A stretch of DNA of 41,479 nt from a virus. Below are positions 20,376-28,728 of the stretch, one piece after another. Each line of letters starts with the position of its first letter. Position 1 is the stretch's first letter. The notes beneath the pieces were generated by a model that saw only the letters and a list, made by a program, of their open reading frames with translations, did no database searches and was not told the DNA's origin. The translations under genes were made by a program, and so were the position numbers. The stretch spans positions 1 through 41,479 of the IMG/VR virus record IMGVR_UViG_3300025383_000006, one strand, 5' to 3'.

Positions 20376-20406
20376 AATGTAGCAGTGCCTATGAATGGCG
20401 TGTCAA
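20376..20406 (-). promoter_or_regulatory. Promoter for the replication block, possibly leaderless
   Basis: On the minus strand TTGACA (20406-20401) and TACATT (20381-20376) are 19 bp apart; a weaker TGCTAC offers 16. TACATT lies 6 bases before the ATG at 20369, so transcription would start at or beside the start codon. The first gene has no Shine-Dalgarno sequence, in line with a leaderless transcript, common in Actinobacteria. Two direct repeats GGCGTGTCA (20397-20405 and 20423-20431, plus strand) overlap and flank the -35. Confidence 0.5.
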
Positions 20407-20451
20407 GTCAATCTGGCAACTCGGCGTGTCACATCTGCCGATGGGTTGAAT

Positions 20452-20481
20452 TTGCAATTGGATCGAAGTTGTGATTATAAT
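20452..20481 (+). promoter_or_regulatory. Promoter for the plus-strand HNH gene
   Basis: TTGCAA (20452-20457), an 18-bp spacer and a perfect TATAAT (20476-20481) precede the HNH gene at 20573. The roughly 85-base leader contains a hairpin CCAG..GAGCC / GGCTC..CTGG (20506-20528). Divergent from the replication-block promoter about 50 bp to the left. Confidence 0.65.
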
Positions 20482-20572
20482 ACGAGCGAAGCGAGTGCGG
20501 TTAAACCAGGGGAGCCAGAGGCTCCTGGTAGGCGGCAAGGCGGATAGCCCCGTAGGGTGATAGAATTAATAC

Positions 20573-20941
20573 ATGGCTCAATGGATCCATCGCTTATCTG
20601 GCGTTGACCCGACGGCTCGTACAGCCATTTGCAGGGAATGCGGGCCAATTAAAATCAAGGTCGTAAACCTTTCCAGTGGTAAGAAAACATTTCGATGTAT
20701 GAAAAGTTACAAGAAGCACAAAACCCCGTGGAAAAAGTTTAAGAAAGATAAGTGCGAACATTGTGGCTTCGTGCCAACCCATCCTTCACAACTGGATGTT
20801 GACCATATAGACGGCAATAATAAAAACAATAGTCTTGAAAATCTTATGACATTATGCGCAAATTGCCACAGGCTAAAGACAGCAATTTACAAGGACTGGA
20901 ACAACAAAATAGCCCCCACCGCCGATGGCGATGAGGGCTAA
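20573..20941 (+). CDS. HNH endonuclease
   Basis: A 122 aa protein with an N-terminal zinc pair CRECG, a basic middle, then CEHCGF, LDVDHIDGNNKNNSLENL and CANCHR: the HNH core with two flanking CxxC zinc knuckles. It is a lone plus-strand gene among minus-strand genes, with its own promoter, so it may be a recent insertion. Phage HNH proteins often assist the terminase in cleaving DNA; a free-standing homing nuclease is the alternative. Its last codons overlap a terminator for the opposite strand. Confidence 0.88.
   Translation: MAQWIHRLSGVDPTARTAICRECGPIKIKVVNLSSGKKTFRCMKSYKKHKTPWKKFKKDKCEHCGFVPTHPSQLDVDHIDGNNKNNSLENLMTLCANCHRLKTAIYKDWNNKIAPTADGDEG
20911..20939 (-). terminator. Terminator downstream of the lysis cassette
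   Basis: On the minus strand AGCCC ... CGCC-ATC-GGCG ... GGGCT (20939-20911) is followed by ATTTTGTTG. It lies just after the holin-like gene ends at 20958 and inside the 3' end of the convergent HNH gene. It probably ends the late transcript. Confidence 0.65.
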
Positions 20942-20957
20942 TTCGTGCTATTAAGTT

Positions 20958-21140
20958 TTATTTTGTTGGTGCTGTTGTCTTGAAATGCTCGTAAGCACCG
21001 ACAACTACTGGTCCAAGTACTGCGACCAATGCTCCCCAAGCAACTGACTTGAGGTGATGATTGCCTGTCTGCCAGATGGCAACAGATGCAACAAGCAGAG
21101 CAGATAGATAATGCTCTAGTACCTTTTTGCTGATCTTCAT
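20958..21140 (-). CDS. Small holin-like membrane protein, 60 aa
   Basis: A 60 aa protein with a basic N-terminus (MKISKKVLEHY), one hydrophobic segment (LSALLVASVAIW, about 13-24), a second (SVAWGALVAVLGPVVVGAY, about 33-51) and a charged tail. Two short spans, small size and position directly after the amidase gene fit a class II holin. ATG 21140 has AGGAGAAAC just upstream. The overlapping longer frame in another register is spurious. Confidence 0.7.
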   Translation of the reverse strand: MKISKKVLEHYLSALLVASVAIWQTGNHHLKSVAWGALVAVLGPVVVGAYEHFKTTAPTK

Positions 21141-21179
21141 GTTTCTCCTTATGACTAACAGGCAAAGCCTGTGCCATAA

Positions 21180-21728
21180 CTATAGCATCTTAATTTTAAC
21201 CAGTTGCATATAGGAAGCCCAGGGGAAGTTGGCTCCTGGGTCTTGATGCCCACCAGCAATCTTGAAGGCGTTGGTAATGTCAACATGTCCACAAAAGCCA
21301 GACTGTCCTGCGACAATTTGCTCAGGTGTTAACTTGACTGCAGGTATTCCATGCCTCTTGGCTATATCGGCCGTGAGAGAGGCGCTGAGGGCTAATTCTG
21401 CAGTGCTGTAGGCATTAGCCCAGACAGCAGGTGTTTGTGCCGCATAGCCTGCATGTTCAACGGATATAGACTCTTGGTTCAGGTCATACTCATCCACAGC
21501 CCATGCTGTGTCTTGCTCGCTAACTGATTGGACAATCTGCTTGTCGTCCACCATGTAATGGGCAGAAGCCTGTGGGGCTGATGATCCTGCAAACCACAGG
21601 GCTACCTGATTGGCACGGCCTTCAGACTGTGGCGTCTCCATTGTGTGGATGACGATTAGTTTGACGGTCTTGCCGCCACGACCAGGCGAGTAATGCTTTG
21701 CCTGTATGAATGGGTATTTTATTGCCAT
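21180..21728 (-). CDS. N-acetylmuramoyl-L-alanine amidase (endolysin)
   Basis: A 182 aa Amidase_2-type enzyme that cuts the bond between muramic acid and the peptide. Zinc-site motifs: LIVIHTMETP (first His), SAHYMVDD, and AGGHQDPGANFPW (second His and Asp). The whole protein is a catalytic domain with no recognisable cell-wall-binding domain. Start ATG 21728 overlaps the upstream gene by 10 bp. It is the principal lysis enzyme of the cassette. Confidence 0.9.
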   Translation of the reverse strand: MAIKYPFIQAKHYSPGRGGKTVKLIVIHTMETPQSEGRANQVALWFAGSSAPQASAHYMVDDKQIVQSVSEQDTAWAVDEYDLNQESISVEHAGYAAQTPAVWANAYSTAELALSASLTADIAKRHGIPAVKLTPEQIVAGQSGFCGHVDITNAFKIAGGHQDPGANFPWASYMQLVKIKML

Positions 21729-22195
21729 ATAAGTCTCTCTGCTAAATCACCTGGATTGCAAAGGTCTGCCTCTTTACAGATGGGATGGCCTGCCTCTGCG
21801 TAGCATTCTGCTACCAGTTCAGAGCAGATGTAGCCATCATGCTTTGCAAGGTAATTAATAATTGCGTGTGGGAAAATCTTGACGCCTAACGCACGGAATG
21901 CAAGCATAACAATGATGCCGAAATTGTATGGCCGTCCGACTGTTGACTTGGCGTGAACAACAATCTTTGCTCGCTCGTCATCGGATAGTTCTTCATGCAA
22001 GTTCCATGCAATGCGTGGGTAGTTTGTAACTGGGCTAATAGCAACGCCAGTAGGATTGGCTTCAACGACTTGACCATCACCAATGTAGATAAACGCATGG
22101 TTCCAGCGTGACACCGTTCCTAGTTTGATTAGTTTGGCAAAAAAGCCATTGCTGCTTACTACTCCATAATCACCAATGCGTGGCTCGTATGTCAT
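21719..22195 (-). CDS. Permuted NlpC/P60-like (YiiX-type) hydrolase
   Basis: A 158 aa protein with the circularly permuted papain-like order His, Glu, Cys: WNHAFIYIGDGQVVEANP (His, then Glu) and GYICSELVAECY (Cys). This arrangement is that of YiiX/YaeF and LRAT-like proteins, which hydrolyse amide or ester bonds. No signal peptide. Position beside the amidase suggests a cell-wall or lipid-linked substrate. ATG overlaps the gene upstream by 4 bp. Confidence 0.75.
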   Translation of the reverse strand: MTYEPRIGDYGVVSSNGFFAKLIKLGTVSRWNHAFIYIGDGQVVEANPTGVAISPVTNYPRIAWNLHEELSDDERAKIVVHAKSTVGRPYNFGIIVMLAFRALGVKIFPHAIINYLAKHDGYICSELVAECYAEAGHPICKEADLCNPGDLAERLIWQ

Positions 22196-22542
22196 TTGTT
22201 GTCCTCGATCAAATCTTCCAGATGCTCAATCTCTTGCTTTTCAAGTTTAAGGATGTGGCGGATAATCATGGCATCACGCTTGGTCTGACCGATCAGGGCA
22301 ATACCGATAATAAGTTCAACTGTTACTGCAAGCCATGAGGCAAGGTTCATCCAGAGGATGTAGTTGTGTGTGTCGTGGAACAACTCAGGTTGCGCCCACC
22401 ACACAAATGTCATGCAAGTCCAAGCCAATACAAAGTACCAATTGCGGATAAGTCCTTGAATCTTCCACGAAATATTTTCGCTAAAGGTCAAAACATCTTG
22501 AGTATCTGGATGGATGTATTTTTTCTTAAAAGGATTAATCAT
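22192..22542 (-). CDS. Two-span membrane protein of the lysis cassette, 116 aa
   Basis: A 116 aa protein with two membrane spans (about residues 36-53, WYFVLAWTCMTFVWW, and 67-85, ASWLAVTVELIIGIAL) and a charged C-terminal helix (KLEKQEIEHLEDLIEDN). This topology, in the lysis cassette, is compatible with a holin or holin regulator. ATG overlaps the upstream gene by 8 bp. No family assigned. Confidence 0.7.
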   Translation of the reverse strand: MINPFKKKYIHPDTQDVLTFSENISWKIQGLIRNWYFVLAWTCMTFVWWAQPELFHDTHNYILWMNLASWLAVTVELIIGIALIGQTKRDAMIIRHILKLEKQEIEHLEDLIEDNK

Positions 22543-22852
22543 CGTGTCTCGCCTTCATTACTGCTACATCGGTCTTGATACGCTGTTGGTTCTTAATAAC
22601 GTCGTCAACTTTGTTTATCAAGCCAGTCTTGCCGTCGTTGTATAGCGCATACTCAATACGGCTTGTGCGCTTGTCCATCTCGATAATGACGGTGCCTAAC
22701 TTCTCTGTTTCTTCCTTGATGGTCTTAACAATGTAATGCCTAAAGAGCATTCCAAGGGCAGTCATTACACCGCCGAAGACGAAAAAGTAGTAGTAAATCG
22801 TGCCTGACAGATTCACTTGGTTTGTTAAACTATCGCTGACTGTTTTAAGCAT
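22535..22852 (-). CDS. Single-span membrane protein with coiled coil, 105 aa
   Basis: A 105 aa protein with one span (about 18-40, IYYYFFVFGGVMTALGMLF) followed by a charged coiled coil (IKEETEKLGTVIIEMDKR, and the C-terminal VIKNQQRIKTD). It resembles the DUF2746/XhlA-like accessory proteins that accompany holins in actinophages. Start at 22852; it lies just downstream of the tail protein gene. Confidence 0.7.
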   Translation of the reverse strand: MLKTVSDSLTNQVNLSGTIYYYFFVFGGVMTALGMLFRHYIVKTIKEETEKLGTVIIEMDKRTSRIEYALYNDGKTGLINKVDDVIKNQQRIKTDVAVMKARHDD

Positions 22853-22870
22853 TGCAGTATTCCCTATGTG

Positions 22871-25102
22871 TTAGACGACGGTACGGAACTGGAGACTGAT
22901 GACACCACCAAAACCTGAGAACTTACGATCTGGTGGAGCCTCACGGCTAAAGGAAATACTCTCGATAACTCCACGGACAGTCTCATTGTTTGTAAAGTCC
23001 TGAAGGATAACCACATCGCCATTTGACTCAATAGTCTCAAGGTTAATCAGACGCTCAATGGCACGGCCATCGTAGCCAGTAACCATGTTGTAACGATCTT
23101 CCTCAAAGTCGTAGCACATAAGCGGTAGGGTGTAGATACGCTCACGGCGCACCGCTGGTAAGGCCTTCAACTGATAGCCATTGAATGAATCTTCCTGACC
23201 CACTTGCTGACCAGATGCTGAGAAAAGCGTAAAGCGTAGGGCAATTGACTCTTGCGGAGTAATGGCTGCTTGGGCTAGACCAGATACATCCTGTGTAAAG
23301 TCAAAGCCATTGTCAACTGTAATAATGTCCGTAACTGTGCCAGTGGCAAGTACGCTGCTTAACTTTAACTTGCCTTGGATTGGTAGCGTCTCACGCAACT
23401 TGACCAACTCAAAGTGCTTATCTTCAAGGGTGAAGTAACGGATTTGACCAGTCTGGATATAGCCACTGGATACAAGGTTTGTGGTTTGCTGATATACGCC
23501 AGTACCTTTAACGCCCATCACAAGTTGATTGGTTTGGCCCATGACACAGACTGCTGTTACCTCTGCTGTAGATGGCACACGAAGATGTGTAGCCCATCCC
23601 ATTTGCAAGGTACCAAAGTCACGACTTAGGTCAATCTTGATAAGGCCAGATGAATATGTGCCATCGCCATTGTCAATGTAGTTAGAGACTGTGACATAGG
23701 CAAAACGGTCATTAAAGGTAAGGCTGCGGCAAGGCAGGCCGTTAAGCACTGTACCGCTGGCTGGATCGTAGCCATTGGTAACAACGATCAATGGGCCGTA
23801 GGTAATGTAACCGTTAGATACAAAGCCTGATGTATCAATGGTGCCGATACGGATGCCCTTGTTTGTGCCGATGACGATAAACTTGCCAAGGTATGCACCC
23901 ATGCAGTAAATCTGCTCGCCAGTAGGCATGATGGCAGCCTCAAGGCTACGAGTAAGTAGCGGGATTGTTCCCGTTGTTGTATCTAGTGCGAGTCTAAATA
24001 TTGAAGAATAAGAGCCAGCATAACCAGACACGTAAATATTGTTTGGGCCTTCACAAACTGCCGTCCATTTCCATGATGCGTTTGGATGTACATAAATTGG
24101 TAGATTGTTGTTGCTTGCCAATTGTACTGTACCTGTAGCAGAAGGATTGTTAGATACTGCTGCGTTATTAATGAAGAAAGTAAACTGTGTTTGGCTAGGT
24201 ACGCTGGTGACGGTAAATGTGCCGTTGTATGGGCTACCTACGCTGGCAAGTGTAACCTCTGAGCCAACTACAAAGTTATGAGCAGATGCTGTTGTGATAT
24301 TAGCGTTGAATGCGCCATCAATGTATGTCGAGGCAACGCTGTACGAGGTAATGCCGTTAACTTCAAACAAGGCATTGTTGATGCCCGCAATAAGGCGTTG
24401 CTTAACCCAACCAAGTACGCCACTGGTAACAGTGCCAAGGAATGATGGATTGGTAAAGATTAATGTGCCGTTGGTTGCGTTGGTCAATGGGCCTTTGTAA
24501 ATGCCTGTGGCATTAAGGACATAGTAATTTTGACCATCTTGAGCAAGGGCTAGGATTGTTCCTGAACCGCCCCATGTAATGCTTGTTGTGCCGCTGTTTG
24601 TTGTTAACTGCAAAGTTGAGCCAGTTGCTGTCAAGTATAGGTTGACGCCATTGGCATCTGTGCCACCAACCATAAGCGGGCTTACGCTACTGCCTACAGA
24701 GACGCTGCTGTTCTGTGCTACATCTGGGAGTAGTGTTACTCGACCGATGTTAAATACATCTACACCAGCGGATTTATTGAAGCGGTAGCCAACAGTCTCG
24801 CCTTCAACTGGTTCTTCGTAACGGATGCCTGCGCCGTAGTGGAATGAGGACTGGCTGCGTAGCCACCAACCTGTAAGCGTTTGCTCACCTGGTTCTTTTT
24901 GTTGGTCAATCTGTTGCTTACGATACTGGGCAGTCTCACGCTTGTATGGATACTCTTTGCTAATGCCAAGGAAGAACGGCAGACCAGCAACTGCACAGTC
25001 ATAGTTGTTGGAAGTATTTACATATGTGTTACCTGAGTTGGAAGGCTGGCCAATCGGATCAGTTGGTCGTTCGGCTATATGTTGAAAACTGTCGATTGCC
25101 AC
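22871..25102 (-). CDS. Large tail protein, beta-propeller-like, 743 aa
   Basis: A 743 aa beta-rich protein that I take as a tail tip or nozzle component. Repeated short strand patterns with NGTLIFTNPS and GWVKQRLIAG suggest a propeller, and residues about 255-330 form an inserted Ig-like or beta-sandwich unit (ITTASAHNFVVGSEVTL, NGTFTVTSVPSQTQFTFF), a widespread tail-protein insert. The start is GTG at 25102 with AAGGAG about 6 bases upstream; an ATG nearby is out of frame. A strong terminator stands just upstream of it. Confidence 0.75.
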   Translation of the reverse strand: MAIDSFQHIAERPTDPIGQPSNSGNTYVNTSNNYDCAVAGLPFFLGISKEYPYKRETAQYRKQQIDQQKEPGEQTLTGWWLRSQSSFHYGAGIRYEEPVEGETVGYRFNKSAGVDVFNIGRVTLLPDVAQNSSVSVGSSVSPLMVGGTDANGVNLYLTATGSTLQLTTNSGTTSITWGGSGTILALAQDGQNYYVLNATGIYKGPLTNATNGTLIFTNPSFLGTVTSGVLGWVKQRLIAGINNALFEVNGITSYSVASTYIDGAFNANITTASAHNFVVGSEVTLASVGSPYNGTFTVTSVPSQTQFTFFINNAAVSNNPSATGTVQLASNNNLPIYVHPNASWKWTAVCEGPNNIYVSGYAGSYSSIFRLALDTTTGTIPLLTRSLEAAIMPTGEQIYCMGAYLGKFIVIGTNKGIRIGTIDTSGFVSNGYITYGPLIVVTNGYDPASGTVLNGLPCRSLTFNDRFAYVTVSNYIDNGDGTYSSGLIKIDLSRDFGTLQMGWATHLRVPSTAEVTAVCVMGQTNQLVMGVKGTGVYQQTTNLVSSGYIQTGQIRYFTLEDKHFELVKLRETLPIQGKLKLSSVLATGTVTDIITVDNGFDFTQDVSGLAQAAITPQESIALRFTLFSASGQQVGQEDSFNGYQLKALPAVRRERIYTLPLMCYDFEEDRYNMVTGYDGRAIERLINLETIESNGDVVILQDFTNNETVRGVIESISFSREAPPDRKFSGFGGVISLQFRTVV

Positions 25103-25121
25103 ATCTACTCCTTAAATGAAA

Positions 25122-25141
25122 AAGCCCGCCGAAGCGGGCTT
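25122..25141 (-). terminator. Intrinsic terminator with UUCG loop
   Basis: On the minus strand AAGCCCGC-TTCG-GCGGGCTT followed by TTTC (25141-25117) is a textbook rho-independent terminator. It follows the 239 aa gene and precedes the tail gene starting at 25102, dividing the late block. The plus-strand reading also ends in TATTTATTT, so it may work both ways. Confidence 0.85.
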
Positions 25142-25143
25142 AT

Positions 25144-25863
25144 TTATTTGTATACTTTGGGTTGTCTAAATTTATTTTTATACGAGTCAAAAAATGATGA
25201 GCGAAGCAATCGAGTGGTTAAATTCTGCTTATCCAGATCCTTCTCTGTACCAAATTTCATTTCCCAATCTTCTCGCTTAATTGGGATAATTTGAGCCATT
25301 GGCGTACCAGCAGGAATAAGGCCTTCAAATTTTACATCGTTAAGAACAAATGGAAAATTGACTGGAGCATCGTATTGGTCAGTATCTACAACACCATCCA
25401 AAATAGTAAATACACTATCGCGGTGCATAGGAGCCGTAAATAAAATAGAGTAACCCTTGGGTGTTTTAATGGACCAAGGGTTAATCCATTTTGGATACGA
25501 CATACCATTTGCCTGTGGATGGCTTGGCGCTTGTTCTATTGGATGAAATTGAATAATTTCAGATGAAGGCCATTCATACCAAGGATATGTTTGATCTGTA
25601 GGCTTTCCGTTTTCATCTGGAATTGCCTGTTGAGAAACATATACATCTGAATAGGTGTATAAAATATATCCATTGGTAATAGCATCAAAAACTGGCATGC
25701 AACGTTTAATTGTTGCGCTTGTCTGCCCTTGACCTGTTGGCTTTTTTTGACCAGATATATAAGACTCTAAGTTCTTATACCATTCTGGTACAGACTCAGA
25801 TGCTGGCTTAGGTTTGTATTTTTCAGGTGTGTTAATTGTATCGGTAAATATAATGTTATTCAT
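25144..25863 (-). CDS. Conserved-type virion-block protein, 239 aa
   Basis: A 239 aa protein with many aromatic residues and Pro (VPEWYKNLESYISGQ, YPWYEWPSSEIIQFH, PWSIKTPKGYSILFTAP). I recall such proteins, with the PEWYK...KKCMP motif at the N-terminus, from many environmental phage genomes, always of unknown function. It sits in the tail-fibre region just before a terminator. It may be a tail-associated beta-barrel enzyme or assembly protein; this is unproven. Confidence 0.65.
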   Translation of the reverse strand: MNNIIFTDTINTPEKYKPKPASESVPEWYKNLESYISGQKKPTGQGQTSATIKRCMPVFDAITNGYILYTYSDVYVSQQAIPDENGKPTDQTYPWYEWPSSEIIQFHPIEQAPSHPQANGMSYPKWINPWSIKTPKGYSILFTAPMHRDSVFTILDGVVDTDQYDAPVNFPFVLNDVKFEGLIPAGTPMAQIIPIKREDWEMKFGTEKDLDKQNLTTRLLRSSFFDSYKNKFRQPKVYK

Positions 25864-25878
25864 GTTACTAATATAACA

Positions 25879-26817
25879 TTAAAACCTTACAATTACCACA
25901 CCATTTGCTCCAGCACCACCAGAATAGTTAGCGCTATTATTGTTGGTGTTTGTTGTGAATGTTCCTCCACCACCACCACCACCGCCTGCTCCGTTACCAT
26001 TTACATTATAGGTCGCACTATTACCATTTGTTTGGCTGGGATATGAAGTGGAAAAGCCACCCGAACCAGCATAAACACCACCACTGCCACCTCCAGTGCT
26101 ATCACCAGAATAACCACCACCACCACCACCACCGCCGACTACATAATTAGTCCAAACGGTTAAAGCGTTTCCGCCATTTCCGCCATAAAAAGGAGTTGAT
26201 GTTGAACCACTGGCACCAGCACTTCCAGCCCCGCCACCGCCGCCTGCCATTGAACTAATGTTACCACTACCGCCTGCATAACCTTGACCCGAAGTTCCAG
26301 TTCCGCCAGACCCTCCGCTATTAGCCGTGGCTCCACCGCCGCCACCGCCACCGCCAGTGGATCCAGAAACGCCAAAGTTTCCTGATCCACCTCCTCCGCC
26401 GCCTACTGCGGTAAAATTATAAAAAGAACTAGAGTTTCCAGAGTTTCCAGAATTAGGTCCATTTCCGCCAGTACCTTGAGTGCCTACAGTAATTGGATAA
26501 TTGCCAGCGGTAATTGTCATATTGCCTGTTAAAACACCGCCAGCACCACCGCCGCCACCAGCCGATCTATTACGAGCATAAGTGTGAGAATTGTTATTGT
26601 AAACAGCATTTAGATAACTACCACCACCACCGCCTCCGCCGCCAACTATCAAATAGCCAAAGTTGTTTGTGGAGCCAGATATGGTAATCGAACCATTGCT
26701 ATTAAATGTTACATAGGTGTATCCACCTGAATTATTTATGCTGTAATAACCAGTTGCATACCAACCAAAAAGATGACCAGATATGCTTGAAGACAAAACC
26801 CCTGGAATAATTGGCAT
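25879..26817 (-). CDS. Glycine-rich tail fibre protein, 312 aa
   Basis: A 312 aa protein made almost wholly of Gly-rich strands (runs such as GGGGGGGG with S, N, T, Y), of the glycine-rich adhesin domain type found at phage tail fibre tips. The N-terminal 40 residues include YATGYYSINNSGGYTY, and the end GVVIVRF is typical of the family. Such domains stack as polyglycine-II helices and bind host receptors. It overlaps the upstream fibre gene by one base. The GC-rich glycine codons generate spurious His-rich frames on the other strand. Confidence 0.8.
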   Translation of the reverse strand: MPIIPGVLSSSISGHLFGWYATGYYSINNSGGYTYVTFNSNGSITISGSTNNFGYLIVGGGGGGGGSYLNAVYNNNSHTYARNRSAGGGGGAGGVLTGNMTITAGNYPITVGTQGTGGNGPNSGNSGNSSSFYNFTAVGGGGGGSGNFGVSGSTGGGGGGGGATANSGGSGGTGTSGQGYAGGSGNISSMAGGGGGAGSAGASGSTSTPFYGGNGGNALTVWTNYVVGGGGGGGGYSGDSTGGGSGGVYAGSGGFSTSYPSQTNGNSATYNVNGNGAGGGGGGGGTFTTNTNNNSANYSGGAGANGVVIVRF

Positions 26818-27569
26818 TAAGAAACATCTCCAATCACTGTAAATGTATTACTTGATGTACAAATAATTGAAGCAGCGCTATACTGTGCACGAAGGTTTGG
26901 AGCGGCAGCAGTTGCACCTGTGGATGTAATAGTTACACCAGAACCTGCCGCGATGCTTACCTGACCAGCACCTGTTTGTTGAATGTTGATCTGTTGCCCT
27001 GCGCTAAATACGCTTGGCGGTACTGTTAGGGTAATTGCCGATGCGTTGCTCAAGGTAACAAGGTTGGCCGCATCTGCAAGCACAGGTGTATAGGTTGTGC
27101 CTGTTTGAGCGTTAAGACCAATGGCAAGTGTTGGTGCTGTAGCAAATACAGCAGAACCGCTGCCTGTCTCATCGGTAACAAGCGCAGCCAAGTTGGCAGA
27201 TGATGGCGTAGCCAAGAATGAGGCTAAGGCACCTGTAACGCCATGTGCGCCAGAACCAAGTGTTGTGTTGATATGGGTTTGAGAATCGGTTAGATCCTGT
27301 GCCGTAATGACGTGGCGGATAACAGCGCCTACGGCATGGGCCTGAGCGGTTGTACCGTTAAAGCCTCTGGTGATGGTAAGGGTTGTACCAGATGCGGCAG
27401 TTACCAAAACAAGTTCTTCAGTGCTTGTGTTGTAGTCAAGCGCCAGCACAAATGGGTATGTGCTTGGATAGCCAACTGGCGAAGTGTTAAGAATTAACGA
27501 TGTTGCCGAACTGGTAATTGCTGAGGCAAGCGTATTGTCAACAGCAATTGCTGAGTAGTAGCGTGTCAC
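26817..27569 (-). CDS. Tail fibre protein, 250 aa
   Basis: A 250 aa beta-rich fibre protein. Residues 1-90 are a beta domain (TSATSLILNTSP, ELVLVTAASGTTLTITRGFNGTTAQAH), followed by a linker and a C-terminal domain (about 150-250) with LTVPPSVFSAGQQINI and [16 protein letters not shown]. The C-terminal domain is clearly related to the end of the collagen-like fibre at 30652-32853. It probably trimerises and mediates adsorption together with the Gly-rich protein. It lies next to the 296 aa connector-like gene. Confidence 0.8.
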   Translation of the reverse strand: MTRYYSAIAVDNTLASAITSSATSLILNTSPVGYPSTYPFVLALDYNTSTEELVLVTAASGTTLTITRGFNGTTAQAHAVGAVIRHVITAQDLTDSQTHINTTLGSGAHGVTGALASFLATPSSANLAALVTDETGSGSAVFATAPTLAIGLNAQTGTTYTPVLADAANLVTLSNASAITLTVPPSVFSAGQQINIQQTGAGQVSIAAGSGVTITSTGATAAAPNLRAQYSAASIICTSSNTFTVIGDVS

Positions 27570-27577
27570 TGGCTATC

Positions 27578-28468
27578 CTAACTTGTGTAATGCGTGCGTG
27601 GTGGGAACTGCTCTTGGAGACGACGAATCTCAATTTGCAGGCGTTGCTGGTATAGATTTTGAATAGCACGGCCAATGTTGACTGCTGAGCCAATTGGATT
27701 GGCTTGACCCATTGAGCCTGCTTCTGCAGATAGCGCAGGTACACGACCAAAGTCTAGGTACATTGCGGTACGGTAGGCGGCACCAAGGACAATTACCTCA
27801 CGGCAAGTATCTTCAAGGCCAGTCATTGAAAAGTCATCTAAATCTTGTTGAAGCACGGTTGGCTTCTTGGTGTAAGTAACCATGACCTGACGGCCAGGGA
27901 TAATGCCTTCACGGATTGAGATAGTCTTGCCACTGTTCCATACCAATGGGTTAGCAGTACGATCTACACGATAGTGGCGGATTGGTAGCCATTCCTTAGA
28001 AGGGCCGATGGTCTGCCACGAGGCAGCCAATACATCTACCGCTTCATCTGGCAAGACATAGGTTGTAACCGCTGCTTGGAATGTAAAGGTTGTGTAGTAC
28101 ACGCCGAATAGATCTGGATATACAGCATCAATTGCCTGCTGGATATTGCGACGAATAACCGAGCGTGGAAATGACGGAGTAATAGTTACCCGTGTACCTG
28201 TGGTGTGGGTTGTAGCGGTTGTATCTCTAAAACCACGACCATAGGCAGGAATTGTTGCCTTGTTGGTTGTACGGTCAAAAGAATCAACCCAAATCAATTC
28301 TTCATCAATCTCAACCAAACCACGGGTTAGCACAGAGCCATCGGCAACTGTAAAGGTTAGATCCGTTGCTCCCATTGGGGCAGTAAGAAATGTAGCCTGG
28401 TCCTGACGGTTGGTGTAACCAGTCAAAGACAAGGCTGTCTCGTCAATTAAATCTGAAAATAGAGTCAT
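27578..28468 (-). CDS. Head-tail connector / tail tubular-like protein, 296 aa
   Basis: A 296 aa protein with an N-terminal beta unit (FTVADGSVLTRGLVEIDEELIWVDS) and a helical segment RSVIRRNIQQAIDAVYPDLF, then YVLPDEAVDVLAASWQ, then C-terminal helix EDTCREVIVLGAAYRTAMY and a QQRLQIEIRRLQ coiled coil. The helical core resembles tail tubular protein A or the adaptor of short-tailed phages. Start ATG 28468 overlaps the upstream stop by 4 bp. Moderately sure of a structural connector role. Confidence 0.65.
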   Translation of the reverse strand: MTLFSDLIDETALSLTGYTNRQDQATFLTAPMGATDLTFTVADGSVLTRGLVEIDEELIWVDSFDRTTNKATIPAYGRGFRDTTATTHTTGTRVTITPSFPRSVIRRNIQQAIDAVYPDLFGVYYTTFTFQAAVTTYVLPDEAVDVLAASWQTIGPSKEWLPIRHYRVDRTANPLVWNSGKTISIREGIIPGRQVMVTYTKKPTVLQQDLDDFSMTGLEDTCREVIVLGAAYRTAMYLDFGRVPALSAEAGSMGQANPIGSAVNIGRAIQNLYQQRLQIEIRRLQEQFPPRTHYTS

Positions 28469-28728
28469 GATGCTATCAGTGAGGCTGCTAAGGCTTCGCC
28501 CAAGCCATAGGTGCCAGCAAGTTTATTCAAGATACCTGGCATGTCAGTGTTGTAGTTTGGAGCAGAAAAGCGCTTGGCGTAAAGGTAATTAAGTGCACCT
28601 TCCAAGTCCAGCGGTGTTGTTGTACCAGCCCAAACATTGGCTGCACCTTGTGCGTCAAGGGTTGGTACCCCGTTGACAATGGTGCCAGCCAGTCTGTTAA
28701 GACTGTATTGCAAGGTGGGTATAGTCAT
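28465..28728 (-). CDS. Small virion-block protein, 87 aa
   Basis: An 87 aa protein with the repeat-like phrases LNRLAGTIVNGVPTLDAQGAANVW and LNKLAGTYGLGEALAASL, and LEGALNYLYAKRF in between. Proteins of this pattern are known to me from actinophage structural clusters without assigned function. It is coupled at both ends (TAATG upstream, ATGA downstream). Confidence 0.7.
   Translation of the reverse strand: MTIPTLQYSLNRLAGTIVNGVPTLDAQGAANVWAGTTTPLDLEGALNYLYAKRFSAPNYNTDMPGILNKLAGTYGLGEALAASLIAS

Noticed and set aside
20938-21177. 79 aa frame over the holin gene
   Set aside because: Different register over the same DNA, with a composition unlike a membrane protein; the 60 aa frame has the AGGAG site and two hydrophobic spans.
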